Assembly (NCBI GenBank): GCA_964630235.1
Contig: CAZVUO010000004.1
Coordinates: forward strand, 1 to 64,000
DNA: 64,000 bases
Source of the DNA: JBFLYH01 sp964630235
GTDB lineage: Bacteria > Oederibacteriota > JAAXVQ01 > JAUVAV01
Reading direction: 5' to 3'
In this document: in pieces, positions 50,866 to 59,454 of the stretch
Layout: each line of letters opens with the position of its first letter
Position numbering within the stretch: the stretch's first letter is position 1
The notes under the pieces: model-generated
Seen by the model: the letters and a program-made list of their open reading frames with translations, nothing else
The model's database searches: none
What the model was told of the DNA's origin: nothing
Translations under genes and position numbers: made by a program

Positions 50866-51366
50866 TTATCCGCAATTCTTTCCGCGTTTCTTGCGGCCGG
50901 AGGGTTTCGCGCCCGGGGCGTTGGCGGCCTCGGCCACCTTCTCGAGCAGCGCCGCCGCCCATTCCGCCGGAGAGGTCTGCGGGTCTTTCGGCTCCTCACC
51001 CTCGCGGGCAATCTTGGTGGTCTTGAGATCCTTCATGTGGCAGCGGATCATCCGGTCGAGCTTTTCGGCGGCGTCGGTGTTCCCCTCGATCTGGGCGCGG
51101 ACCAGCTTCACCGAGTAGACGCCCACCAACTCCACCTGCAGGAAGTCGCTGGACTTGTTGAACTCGAAGTCCTGGTTGAGGCGGTCGATGATCGCGTCGA
51201 ACATAACCTTCTCTTCCGGCGTCAGACAGCGGTCGGCGAAGATGCCGTGACGCAGCCGGTTCTGGTTGCCCTCGGGCGCACCAGGCCCGCGCCGAGGCGG
51301 TTCGGTCTTACCCTCGTTGCGGTGCCAGCGGTCTAGCGTTTCTTTGTCCGGTTTGTTCAGTGCCAC
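50866..51366 (-). CDS. Putative terminase small subunit
   Basis: A 166-residue basic protein whose start PPRRGPGAPEGNQNRLRHG (residues 23-41) is the kind of basic arm seen in phage terminase small subunits and related DNA-binding proteins. The centre is helical (LTPEEKVMFDAIIDRLNQ), with a helix-rich oligomerisation region, and the C-terminus is a Lys/Arg tail. It lies 2.8 kb before terL, separated by the recombinase cassette. It should recognise the packaging site, and the repeats just after its stop are candidates. Confidence 0.55.
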   Translation of the reverse strand: MALNKPDKETLDRWHRNEGKTEPPRRGPGAPEGNQNRLRHGIFADRCLTPEEKVMFDAIIDRLNQDFEFNKSSDFLQVELVGVYSVKLVRAQIEGNTDAAEKLDRMIRCHMKDLKTTKIAREGEEPKDPQTSPAEWAAALLEKVAEAANAPGAKPSGRKKRGKNCG

Positions 51367-51457
51367 GTGGAAATCCTGCCGAATATTGTTTTCCCAAGCC
51401 GGGATGCGGGGCGGGAGGCCGATTTAGCCTCCAAACGCGCTCCCGCCGGTTCAGGGG

Positions 51458-51488
51458 TTACTTACCGGAAGCGGCGGCCAACTGTCGG
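51458..51488 (-). promoter_or_regulatory. Conserved phage promoter element, copy 3
   Basis: CCGAC (51488-51484), 16 nt, CGGTAAGTAA (51467-51458). Unlike the others it overlaps the last ten codons of the upstream gene and supplies its stop (the TAA of AGTAA). It lies 91 nt before the small terminase start. Confidence 0.75.
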
Positions 51489-51736
51489 TCCCGATCCTGT
51501 TTTCGTTCGGCGGCGATGATCTGATTGACTCGGCGGGTGGTCACACCGGCGAGGTTGGAGATCTCCTGGCTGCTGATCCCCTGCAGATGAAGGGCAAGCA
51601 CCAGGTCGCGGCGCTCCTGGTAAAACCGGCTCGGTGCGGGGACCCAGAGAATTCCGGTGTAGTGCTTCTGGATCTGCTCGAAGAGTTCCTCGGGCAGGAC
51701 ATCCTTGGCGTTGGCGTAGCGTTTCTTTTTCTTCAC
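51458..51736 (-). CDS. Mor/CD3324-like helix-turn-helix regulator
   Basis: A 92-residue protein. It opens KKKKRYANAKDVLPEELFEQ and continues QISSQEISNLAGVTTRRVNQII-like (LQGISSQEISNLAGVTTRRV), a helix-turn-helix at about residues 50-75. The first part (NAKDVLPEELFEQIQKH) is the dimer motif shared by CD3324 proteins and the Mu Mor/C activators, which turn on middle and late phage promoters. It may therefore act with, or instead of, the phage sigma factor at the repeated promoter. Its last codons carry promoter copy 3. Confidence 0.72.
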   Translation of the reverse strand: MKKKKRYANAKDVLPEELFEQIQKHYTGILWVPAPSRFYQERRDLVLALHLQGISSQEISNLAGVTTRRVNQIIAAERKQDRDRQLAAASGK

Positions 51737-51739
51737 GAC

Positions 51740-52510
51740 TCAATCCTCCACTTTCTTCATCCACGGCTGCGGCACGTCCGGGTTGTAGAACCGCAGCGTG
51801 CTGGGACGCCCGGACTTCGGCCCGTGGATAATTTCGATAGAACGCTCGGTGACCTCGCCAATCTCCTGATCGCCATCGACGAAGCAGACCAGGCCGTAGT
51901 CCTCGCCGCAGGGAAACCGGAACCGGCCCTGGTTCTGATAGAGGCGTGTCTCGGACCAACCCTTGGCCATGGCCTCCTCACGGATGGCGTCGACCTTGGC
52001 GACAGCCTGGGAAGTCACCGGCTGCTTACATTTCCAAGCTTGGTTCCCGGGATAAATCCAGTCCTTTCTGGGAACTTCGACGGGTTTCTCCTGGGGCTCG
52101 GGACGAAGCGCGGGTGGCCGGTAGTTTTTCGGGGAAAAGGACTGCAGTACCTCCTGGAGGCTTTCCTTGCCGAACTCCCGGATGGCCAGCTCCTGCAGGG
52201 CGTTGAATCGCTGCCGCAGCGTATTCCAGGCATCCTCGGGGAGCTTTCCGGCCTTGTGCGCGGCTTGGGCGGTGACCATGCGGGAACGTAGCCAGGCAAA
52301 GTATTCAGGCGACAGACGGCGACACAGCGTGCCGTCGATCTCCATGTCTTCAGGCCAGTCGCGGGCGTCTTCGATCTCGTGGATGTCGAGCCCGGTGGAG
52401 ACATAGATGGCGGGCTGCGGTGGTTGCGGTGGTAATAATGGGGTTTCACATCCGGCCGAGGCTTCCTGCCCTCCGGCGGTGTGCTTGATCATGGTTTTCA
52501 GAAGGCTCAT
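51740..52510 (-). CDS. Hypothetical phage protein, replication/packaging boundary
   Basis: A 256-residue protein, first gene after promoter copy 2 and followed at 3 nt by the Mor-like gene. The N-terminal part contains a PPQPPQP stretch, which is also two iteron copies at DNA level. The middle is helical (LSPEYFAWLRSRMVTAQAAH) and the C-terminal half holds strands with FRFPCGEDYGLVCFVDGDQ. No family is recognised. It could be a regulator or an adaptor acting at the adjacent origin. Confidence 0.55.
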   Translation of the reverse strand: MSLLKTMIKHTAGGQEASAGCETPLLPPQPPQPAIYVSTGLDIHEIEDARDWPEDMEIDGTLCRRLSPEYFAWLRSRMVTAQAAHKAGKLPEDAWNTLRQRFNALQELAIREFGKESLQEVLQSFSPKNYRPPALRPEPQEKPVEVPRKDWIYPGNQAWKCKQPVTSQAVAKVDAIREEAMAKGWSETRLYQNQGRFRFPCGEDYGLVCFVDGDQEIGEVTERSIEIIHGPKSGRPSTLRFYNPDVPQPWMKKVED

Positions 52511-52550
52511 GGTTTCAGGCTCCAGAAATACGGGTTAATCGCTTTTCCCG

Positions 52551-52581
52551 TTACTTACCGGAGCTGCCCTGAAACCGTCGG
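52551..52581 (-). promoter_or_regulatory. Conserved phage promoter element, copy 2
   Basis: CCGAC (52581-52577), 16 nt, CGGTAAGTAA (52560-52551), 40 nt upstream of the 256-residue gene. It lies between the two groups of iterons, so transcription from it would run away from the main iteron field. Confidence 0.75.
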
Positions 52582-52593
52582 TGACCACCCGCT

Positions 52594-52942
52594 GCGGTGG
52601 ATACGTGCGGTGGCTGCGGTGGTCGTGCGGTGGAAGGTTTTCTCGTCCCACCGCAAGGGTGGTGCGTTGTTTGTTTATTGTTTTTCGATAGTTATGAAGA
52701 AAGAGAAGATAGAGTGCGGTGGTTGCGGTGGTATTTGGGGAATGTCTCTCACGCTGGGCCGGAATTTCCCTGGCGTGGGATATCGGGTTGGTAGGTAGAA
52801 AAAATATTTCAGCCCATAGGGGGTGAGACCTCTGGATTTACCACCGCAACCACCGCAAAGGCCATGAAAGCCTTGTCTGGCAATGGTTTGGCGTGCGGTG
52901 GTCATCCACCGCAAGGGACAGCGGTGTTCACCGCACCACCGC
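52594..52942. repeat. Iteron array, probable replication origin
   Basis: The noncoding 485-bp gap after the primase-helicase gene contains GCGGTGG seven times (52594, 52607, 52616, 52627, 52716, 52725, 52895) and its complement CCACCGC five times (52648, 52841, 52850, 52906, 52936). Three pairs have a fixed 9-bp period (607/616, 716/725, 841/850). Another pair lies inside the next gene (52417, 52426). AT-rich stretches at 52668-52712 and 52795-52812 alternate with the iterons, as in melting regions of origins. Confidence 0.65.
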
Positions 52943-52995
52943 AAAAGAAAAGGACGCCCGAGAGCGTCCGGATGATTTGGGCAGTGTGGGTGAAA

Positions 52996-55900
52996 TTAGA
53001 AATTGGCGGTCTTGGCAATCCGGTACTCGAAGTTCTTGGTGTGGGCGTTGCGCTGCCGGTCGATATCGAACCCGGCGTCCCGGATGACGTCCAGGTCGTT
53101 GCTGATGCGCCGACCGAGCTGGGCGGGCTTCTTGTATTCGAATTCGAGGTTGAATTCCCGGCCAACCCTGCGCAGCGCCGCGAGCAGCCGTCCAGCCGAC
53201 ACCGGCTCCATGGTGTTCTCGTTCTCGAACCTCACCTGGTAGCGTTCGATGAACCCCACCACATGGTTTGCCCGGTCGTCCTCGCCGTAGCGGGCCTTCT
53301 CGTCCAGCTCCACCGCGTTCCGGTAGGCATGGAAGAGCGACGCCAGCGCCGTGGCAATGGGGTTCGACTCCCGCGCCATCTCCTGACTGGTGTCGTTGAT
53401 GGAATGGATCTGCTCGATGAACAGCGGGCTCAGATCCTCGAGTCCGGTGGTCACTTCGTGTTCCTCGGACCCGGCCAGCATCATCAGGTACATCAGGCTC
53501 AGATAATCGTTGCACCGGCGCTTGCCATGGGTCGGCATGGTTCGGTGCAGCAGGCGCATGACCTGTTTCTGGGCTCCGTCCCGGATCATCGCCAGCACAT
53601 GGCTGGTCCGCTTCATGATGGCCGAGATGATCAGATCCCGGTTCTGCTGGATGGCGGAGATGACCTCCGATTCCAGAAAGCAGTCGCTGGCCTGGTTGGC
53701 GAGGTCGAAGTTGATGACGAAGGACCTCGACAGTATCTCCGAAAGCTCCCCGCACAGCGGCTCGATGCCGGTGGTGTTCAGCAGGCATTTGGTCCGCTCG
53801 GTGATGGTCTCGCTGTCTGTGCCGCTCTTGCGTTTCTCCTTGGCGATGCCGGTGATGCTGGTCAGCATGAAGGTGGTCAGATCCTCGGTCATCTGCTTGA
53901 CCTCGATGTTGTCGAGGACGATGAGCGGGTTCTGCGAGCCATCGGTGTAGTTCGCCGCGTCGGTGGCCTTCTTGTGCTGGGGCTCGCCGTAAAGCAGCGT
54001 CGACGTGATCTTGCTGGCGGTGGTCTTGCCCGATCCGGCCGAACCCTCGAAGCGGGTCATGGGCCGCGTCCCGGCGAAGTCGATCAGCAGGAAACAGGAG
54101 AGCCAGGAAAGGATGAGAAATCGATCCCCCTGCGGACAGGTCATATTGCCCACCAGCAGATCGACCAGGAGCCGGTCCGCCTCTTCGAGGTCGGCGTCGG
54201 GCAGGAATTTCAGCGGCTTCATCTTGCGCGAGCCGTCCAGGATGATGCCGTCCTCGTTGCCGCCGTTCTTCATGATCTGAATCTCGTCCGGGGTGATCTT
54301 GGCGATCTCGTGCTCCGGATTGTTCAGGTTGAAATAGACGGTGTAGGAAGCCACATCGGTGTGCAGCCAGGAAAAATGGTCGCGCACCTGGCCACGGATC
54401 ATCGCCAGGCTGGGCAGTACCTCGAAAAATGTCCGTCCGCCGTTGGAGGTCGGCACCATGCCCGTATGCTTATAGAGCATGGCCGCGTAATGGCGCTTGC
54501 GGCCCCGGTCCGGTGAATCCATCCAATAGATGGCGTTGTCGAAATACATGAACGGCTCGCCCGGCAGGGTGTGAAAGAACTGGGCACCGTTGGAGGTGAA
54601 CCAGTCGTAGGCGGCCTCGGCGGCCAGGGTGTAGTCGGGAGCGCCGTTCTCCAGTTCCGTGTCGATCAGCACCTCGTCAACCCGGGCGCGGCATGATCCG
54701 GGCATCGCGCCGGACATCCGCTTGGCCTTTTTCTTTTCGTTGCGGAACTCGACCTTTCGGTCCTTCTGGATGGCGCGGATTTGTTCCTTCAGGGTGGCCA
54801 TGGAGACGCCACCACCGATGCGCTCCTGCACCAGCTTCAGCAGACGGGCCTGTTCCAGCGGAGACTGCTCGGAAATCTCCCCCAGGATCGGCTCGAGCAG
54901 GCGGTTGCGTTCCTCCTCTTCAGCGCCCTCGGGCAGCGAGCGCACGCCGAATTCGATGGGCGTGCTGGCCTCGGCGAGCAGGCGTTCGAAATCCTCCCGG
55001 GTATGCCCGGCGGCAATGTAATCGTTGACGTCGATCTTTGCGGTGGCGAGAAGCGCCTCGGCCGCCTGGATTTCCTCGGCGGGCCGTCCAGCCAGCAGCT
55101 TGGCCAATTCCTTCGGCCCCACGCTCGCCATCAGGCCGAAGCGTTCGGTCAGCTCCTGCCGGGCTGAGATCTGTGTCTCCGACAAGGGCAGCGTCACCAG
55201 GCGGGTGTCGATTTTGTGTTCGGCCAGGGTGCGGGCGGTTTGCAGCGCCCCCTTGAGACCGGCTTGGGAAAGTTCGTTGTCCTGACAGATGTAGACGGTT
55301 TCGACGCCGCGCAGCTTGGGGATCAGGCGCTCCCAATCGGCGGCCCGGATGCGGACGGTGACCGGCGATACGGTGGGCAGGCCCAGTTGCATCAGCGCCA
55401 GACAATCGGTCACCCCCTCGGTGATGATCACCTTGCCGGGCCGGGCCAGCAGGCAGTCCTCGTTGAACAGCAGCGCGTTGTTGATGAAGTCGGCGACGTA
55501 GGGCCGCTGGTGCTCGTCGTGAACCGGCAGTTTCTTGTATTTCCCTTGCTCCCAGCCCACGTCCGGGGTCCACGGCGTCTTGCGGCCGATCATGAACACC
55601 ACCCGGCCACGGCTCCAGTAGGGAAAGACGATCCGGCGCTCGAAAAATGGCGTCAGGCCGTCCTGGCTGGTGGGACGGAAAGCGCCGGTGGCGGCGAGCT
55701 CCCGCTTGGAGAAACCGTCCTCACCCCCGGTCAGTTGGACGACCGCGCCGGATGCGTTGTCCGCGTAGCCGATCAGGAGATCGTCGATGGTCTCCTCGCT
55801 CAGGGCGTATTTGGATTTCAGCCAGTCGAGGACCTCCGGAGACTCCTTGAGCCTGGCGTGGTAAAGCCTGGCCAGCGCCGTCAGCGCGTCCTTGACCCGC

Positions 55901-56310
55901 AGTTCGAAGGCGCGGTCGGCCTCCGTCTGGGCCAGACGCTCCTGGCTGAGGCCATAGCGCGACAGCGGCGGCAAGCCCGCCTTCTTGGCGAGATAGTCCC
56001 GGGCCTGGCGGTGGCTGTCCGGCATCGGACCGGATTGCCCGGCGGTGACCGAGCCCGTCTGAATGAACTCCACGAGCTGCAGCACATCGCCGCCGACTCC
56101 GCAGCCGAAGCAGTACCAGCCCTGCTTGTCGAGCATCACGTGCAGCGACAGGCGCGACTGACTTTGATGGTTGGGGCAGTCGCACATCAAGCGCTGGCCG
56201 GTCTCCTGGGTGATCCGTCCCGGCAGGAGTTCCCGGGCCACGTCACCGATGTCCATCTCGGTGACGAGCCGGTAATACTCCCTGACGTTATCCGTTCCGC
56301 CCATACTCAT
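52996..56310 (-). CDS. DNA primase-helicase (CHC2 zinc finger, TOPRIM, AAA+)
   Basis: A 1104-residue fusion. Residues 43-82 are the CHC2 zinc finger (CDCPNH, then WYCFGCGVGGDVLQLVEF). Residues 290-390 are TOPRIM (KVIITEGVTDCLAL with the catalytic Glu, and CQDNELSQAG). The helicase domain begins near 720, with Walker A FEGSAGSGKTT (about 754-764) and Walker B PLIVLDNIEV. It combines priming and unwinding at the phage fork. The gene overlaps the RecD2-like helicase by 4 nt and is followed directly by the iteron array, linking it to origin use. Confidence 0.87.
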   Translation of the reverse strand: MSMGGTDNVREYYRLVTEMDIGDVARELLPGRITQETGQRLMCDCPNHQSQSRLSLHVMLDKQGWYCFGCGVGGDVLQLVEFIQTGSVTAGQSGPMPDSHRQARDYLAKKAGLPPLSRYGLSQERLAQTEADRAFELRVKDALTALARLYHARLKESPEVLDWLKSKYALSEETIDDLLIGYADNASGAVVQLTGGEDGFSKRELAATGAFRPTSQDGLTPFFERRIVFPYWSRGRVVFMIGRKTPWTPDVGWEQGKYKKLPVHDEHQRPYVADFINNALLFNEDCLLARPGKVIITEGVTDCLALMQLGLPTVSPVTVRIRAADWERLIPKLRGVETVYICQDNELSQAGLKGALQTARTLAEHKIDTRLVTLPLSETQISARQELTERFGLMASVGPKELAKLLAGRPAEEIQAAEALLATAKIDVNDYIAAGHTREDFERLLAEASTPIEFGVRSLPEGAEEEERNRLLEPILGEISEQSPLEQARLLKLVQERIGGGVSMATLKEQIRAIQKDRKVEFRNEKKKAKRMSGAMPGSCRARVDEVLIDTELENGAPDYTLAAEAAYDWFTSNGAQFFHTLPGEPFMYFDNAIYWMDSPDRGRKRHYAAMLYKHTGMVPTSNGGRTFFEVLPSLAMIRGQVRDHFSWLHTDVASYTVYFNLNNPEHEIAKITPDEIQIMKNGGNEDGIILDGSRKMKPLKFLPDADLEEADRLLVDLLVGNMTCPQGDRFLILSWLSCFLLIDFAGTRPMTRFEGSAGSGKTTASKITSTLLYGEPQHKKATDAANYTDGSQNPLIVLDNIEVKQMTEDLTTFMLTSITGIAKEKRKSGTDSETITERTKCLLNTTGIEPLCGELSEILSRSFVINFDLANQASDCFLESEVISAIQQNRDLIISAIMKRTSHVLAMIRDGAQKQVMRLLHRTMPTHGKRRCNDYLSLMYLMMLAGSEEHEVTTGLEDLSPLFIEQIHSINDTSQEMARESNPIATALASLFHAYRNAVELDEKARYGEDDRANHVVGFIERYQVRFENENTMEPVSAGRLLAALRRVGREFNLEFEYKKPAQLGRRISNDLDVIRDAGFDIDRQRNAHTKNFEYRIAKTANF

Positions 56311-58535
56311 TCGGCCTCCGCGACACGGGCGAAATCGGCTTCCGCGTGCTGGGCGGCGTCCAGGAACAGGGGCAGGAAGGTCCGGCGGTCATCCACCTGG
56401 CATCGCTTGGCGCAATTCTGGATGCCCCAATGATCACCCAGGACAATGGCGGTGCGCCGGGCGCGGGTCACCCCGGTGTAGAGCAGATTGCGGTGGTGCA
56501 TGAAGGAATGCGCCTTGTGGACCACCACCACGGCGCAGGGGAACTCGGAACCCTGGGTTTTGTGGATGGTGAGCGCATAGGCGAGCTGCAGGTCCTGAAG
56601 GTCGGGCGAACCCTTTTCCATCTCCACCGGCATGCCGTCGAAGTCGATGACCAGGGTGCCGTTCGCGAGGACATCGACCACATAGCCGATGGCACCGTTC
56701 ATCACATTCAGGTCGTAGTTGTTCCGGGTCTGGATGACCTTGTCGTGCTTGAGAAACGGAGCGCGGCGGCCCATAGCGACCGGCGGCACCTCGGTGTTCC
56801 AGAGCTTGCGCTGGATGAGCCGCTGCAGTTCCTCGTTCAGTTCCTTGGTGCCGAGCGGCCCCTTGTGGGTCGGCGTCAGCACCTGCACGTCCTTGATGAT
56901 GTCGAACCCCAGGGCGTCGAGCCGCTCCTGAAACAACTCCAGCAGGAACGAGCGTGCCGCCATCGGATCTGTGAACTGATCCACCAGATACCAATCCCGG
57001 CATCCAGATACCGACGCCTCGCTGGTCTTGCGCACTTCGCCCTTGAGAACGGCGGTGCAGTTCTCCTTGAGGACGCCCGCCTGGCGCACGACCTTGTCGA
57101 GGATGACCGTGGGGATGGCGCGTGTCTGGATCAGATCGCGCAGGATGTTCCCTGGTCCCACCGGCGGAAGCTGGTTGTGGTCCCCGACCAGCAGCACCGT
57201 GGTCCGCGACAGATCGACCGCCTCGAACAGGTGCCAAGCCAACGGAACATCGACCATCGAAAACTCGTCGACTACCAGGACATCGGCATCGATGGGGTTC
57301 TCCTTGCTACGCGAGAAACCCTTGCCGTCATAGCCGAGCAGACGGTGGATGGTGGTGCCGCTACGGCCGCTGACTTCCTCCAGGCGCTTGGCGGCCTTGC
57401 CGGTCGGCGCGGCGAGCACGACCTCCAGGTCGCTCTCCTCGCAGATAGTGTTGATGACCGAAATGGTGTAGCTCTTGCCCGAACCGGCTCCACCCGAAAT
57501 CAGGCTGATGCTGTGGTTGAGGGCCGAGCGGACCGCGTCGAGCTGCTTCTCGTTCAGCGTCGCCGCGCAGCGCCGAATCAGGGCATCGAGTTTCTTGACG
57601 GACTGGAAATGCGGGTTGGGTGTTTCGGCTTGGCCGAACAACGAGGCCAGCTTCCGCTCCATGCGGACGATCTCCGGCAGAGCGACCACGAAACGACCGC
57701 CGTGGGAATCGCAGGAAAGCGCCTGTTCTTCGATGAGCGCGTCGAGGGCGCTCTCGATACGGACCCGGCTGTCCAGGGCATCCATGACCAGCAGCAAATT
57801 GGCCTGGTCCACCAGATCCTCGTATTCGATCCAACAGTGGCCATTGTCCAGGGCTTCACGGACGCAGAAATTCAATCCGGCCCGGATACGAGGGGTATGG
57901 TCCTTGGGGGTTCCCAGCTTGCGGGCGATCTTGTCGACCTTCTTGAAGCCGAATCCCCGGATCTCCCGAATGAGGATGTACGGGTCTTCCTTCAGAATAT
58001 CGAGGCAGTTGCCGCCGAGTCTTTCGACCAGGGTGGTGACCTGATGATGGGTCAGGCCGAATGCCGACAGCCAGGCCATGACGGTGTTAACGCTACGGTT
58101 CTTCAACCATTCGTCACGCAACCGCCGGGCCGCTTCCAGGGGCAGTCGAGCCTTGAGCGCAATGCGCTCGGGGTCGTTCAGAAGGGTTTCTTCAAAGGCG
58201 TCGCCGAAGCTCTCGACGATCAATCTGGCCTTGGCCGGTCCAATGCCCTTGATCTCCGGATGGTTGGCCAGATAGTGGATCAGCCCCTCCGGATCGAGTT
58301 CGAGGTCGTGCTCCATCCCGTCGACCTTGAACTGACGGCCGTATTTTGGATGGGTGGACCACGACCCGAGCAGGACCACAGGCTGATTTTCCCGGGCGAA
58401 CAAATTGCCCGCGAACTGGACTTCCTCACCGGTCGGGGTGAGCAGTCGGCCTGCGGAGAACTTGGGTCCGGCATAGTAAACGCGCTCTATTCTTCCCCGG
58501 AGTCGCGCCGGGTTACTCTCATTTCTTTTTGGCAT
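56307..58535 (-). CDS. RecD2-like 5'-3' DNA helicase
   Basis: A 742-residue SF1B helicase from ATG 58535; upstream open sequence belongs to the overlapping nuclease gene. The N-terminus carries an OB-like and helix-hairpin-helix region as in RecD2 (GIGPAKARLIVESFGDAF). The motor shows Walker A ISGGAGSGKSYT (about 343), Walker B VVDEFSMVD (about 417), the motif LLVGDHNQLPPVG, and the C-terminal motif YALTIHKTQGSEFP (about 655). RecD2 enzymes act alone, without RecBC. It overlaps the ERCC4 nuclease gene by 49 nt, suggesting a joint repair or recombination role. Confidence 0.87.
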   Translation of the reverse strand: MPKRNESNPARLRGRIERVYYAGPKFSAGRLLTPTGEEVQFAGNLFARENQPVVLLGSWSTHPKYGRQFKVDGMEHDLELDPEGLIHYLANHPEIKGIGPAKARLIVESFGDAFEETLLNDPERIALKARLPLEAARRLRDEWLKNRSVNTVMAWLSAFGLTHHQVTTLVERLGGNCLDILKEDPYILIREIRGFGFKKVDKIARKLGTPKDHTPRIRAGLNFCVREALDNGHCWIEYEDLVDQANLLLVMDALDSRVRIESALDALIEEQALSCDSHGGRFVVALPEIVRMERKLASLFGQAETPNPHFQSVKKLDALIRRCAATLNEKQLDAVRSALNHSISLISGGAGSGKSYTISVINTICEESDLEVVLAAPTGKAAKRLEEVSGRSGTTIHRLLGYDGKGFSRSKENPIDADVLVVDEFSMVDVPLAWHLFEAVDLSRTTVLLVGDHNQLPPVGPGNILRDLIQTRAIPTVILDKVVRQAGVLKENCTAVLKGEVRKTSEASVSGCRDWYLVDQFTDPMAARSFLLELFQERLDALGFDIIKDVQVLTPTHKGPLGTKELNEELQRLIQRKLWNTEVPPVAMGRRAPFLKHDKVIQTRNNYDLNVMNGAIGYVVDVLANGTLVIDFDGMPVEMEKGSPDLQDLQLAYALTIHKTQGSEFPCAVVVVHKAHSFMHHRNLLYTGVTRARRTAIVLGDHWGIQNCAKRCQVDDRRTFLPLFLDAAQHAEADFARVAEAE

Positions 58536-58969
58536 CTCGCGATCCTCCGGTGAAAACGTGTCAGGTACTCCTCGACAAAACGGCAGGCTGCCTGCCGGTC
58601 CGAGCAGAAGTAGACGGGGACACCGAAGTCGACGACGATGGAGGCGACCGTTCCGATCAGCGCGTGCGGGTGGGCATCGCTGCGGTAGCGGCCATCGACC
58701 AGATCGCGAAAGTTGCACTCGACAACCACACAGGCGGATTCGTAGGCGGAGAGCTTTTCCAGCTCGCGGTGGAACCGCTTTCGCCCCCGGATGACGGTGG
58801 AGACGAAATCCGTCAGGGATTTACGCTCCACCGCCACCCGTTCCTCGAGGCCGACCAGCGAGTAATCACCGGCGGGCAGCGCCTTGCGAACCGCCGAAAC
58901 CTTGTCGCTATCGAAGCTGTAGGGCTCCTGTTCGCGGGTGTCGACGACAACGGTGATCCGGTCCATCAT
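58487..58969 (-). CDS. ERCC4-type nuclease
   Basis: A 160-residue nuclease domain. The XPF/MUS81-type active site is complete: VDTREQEPY (residues 9-17), GDYSLVGLEERVAVERKS (34-51, the GDY and ERK elements), and a following helix with RKRFHRELEK. Free-standing phage ERCC4 proteins are structure-specific nucleases in replication or recombination. The gene shares one base with the DUF669 gene upstream and overlaps the helicase downstream. Confidence 0.85.
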   Translation of the reverse strand: MMDRITVVVDTREQEPYSFDSDKVSAVRKALPAGDYSLVGLEERVAVERKSLTDFVSTVIRGRKRFHRELEKLSAYESACVVVECNFRDLVDGRYRSDAHPHALIGTVASIVVDFGVPVYFCSDRQAACRFVEEYLTRFHRRIARCQKEMRVTRRDSGEE

Positions 58970-59442
58970 CAGAACGGGATCATGTCGTCCATCGCCGCGC
59001 CGGGAGCTCCGGCATCGTCGGCCATGACAATGCGACGGTTGAAGTAGATATTCTCGTTTTCACCGCGAGTGCGTTTGGTCACCTCCAGCTTGATGTTGAG
59101 AAGCTGCTCGAGGTGGCCCGGCAGGTCGGAGAGCTTCTGAAGCTGTAGCCCGCAGGTGTAGAGGTCCTGCTTGAGCCACTTGATGTTCTCGTTGCTGGCC
59201 ATGACGTTGTTGCGCCAGAGCAGACGGCCCTTGTGGGTCGGCGCGAGAATGCGCAGGGTCCACTTGAGCATGGGGTTGCCCGAGGTCTGGGCGCGGGTCA
59301 GTTCGACCCGGTCGACGTTGACCTGGTACTTGCCGTCGGGGACGGCCTCGAACTCGCGTTCCTCGACTTCGGCGGTTTCAAAGGCGTCGTCGAACTGCGC
59401 CAGGTCGAGGTTGCTGCTGGATTGGTTTTCGTAGTGTTCCAT
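58969..59442 (-). CDS. DUF669 protein, probable ssDNA-binding protein
   Basis: A 157-residue protein matching DUF669 (DGKYQVNVDRVELTRAQTSG, then GNPMLKWTLRIL). It ends DDAGAPGAAMDDMIPF, an acidic tail finishing in Pro-Phe like the tip of bacterial SSB, which recruits partner proteins. DUF669 genes usually sit beside Sak4-type recombinases, as here. It most likely coats single strands during replication and recombination. Confidence 0.75.
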   Translation of the reverse strand: MEHYENQSSSNLDLAQFDDAFETAEVEEREFEAVPDGKYQVNVDRVELTRAQTSGNPMLKWTLRILAPTHKGRLLWRNNVMASNENIKWLKQDLYTCGLQLQKLSDLPGHLEQLLNIKLEVTKRTRGENENIYFNRRIVMADDAGAPGAAMDDMIPF

Positions 59443-59454
59443 GGTCGGATCTCC

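Noticed and set aside
56307..58718. 803-codon start for the RecD2-like helicase
   Set aside because: The first 61 codons read through the ERCC4 nuclease gene in another frame and look non-coding (Arg/Pro-rich). ATG 58535 matches the normal N-terminus.
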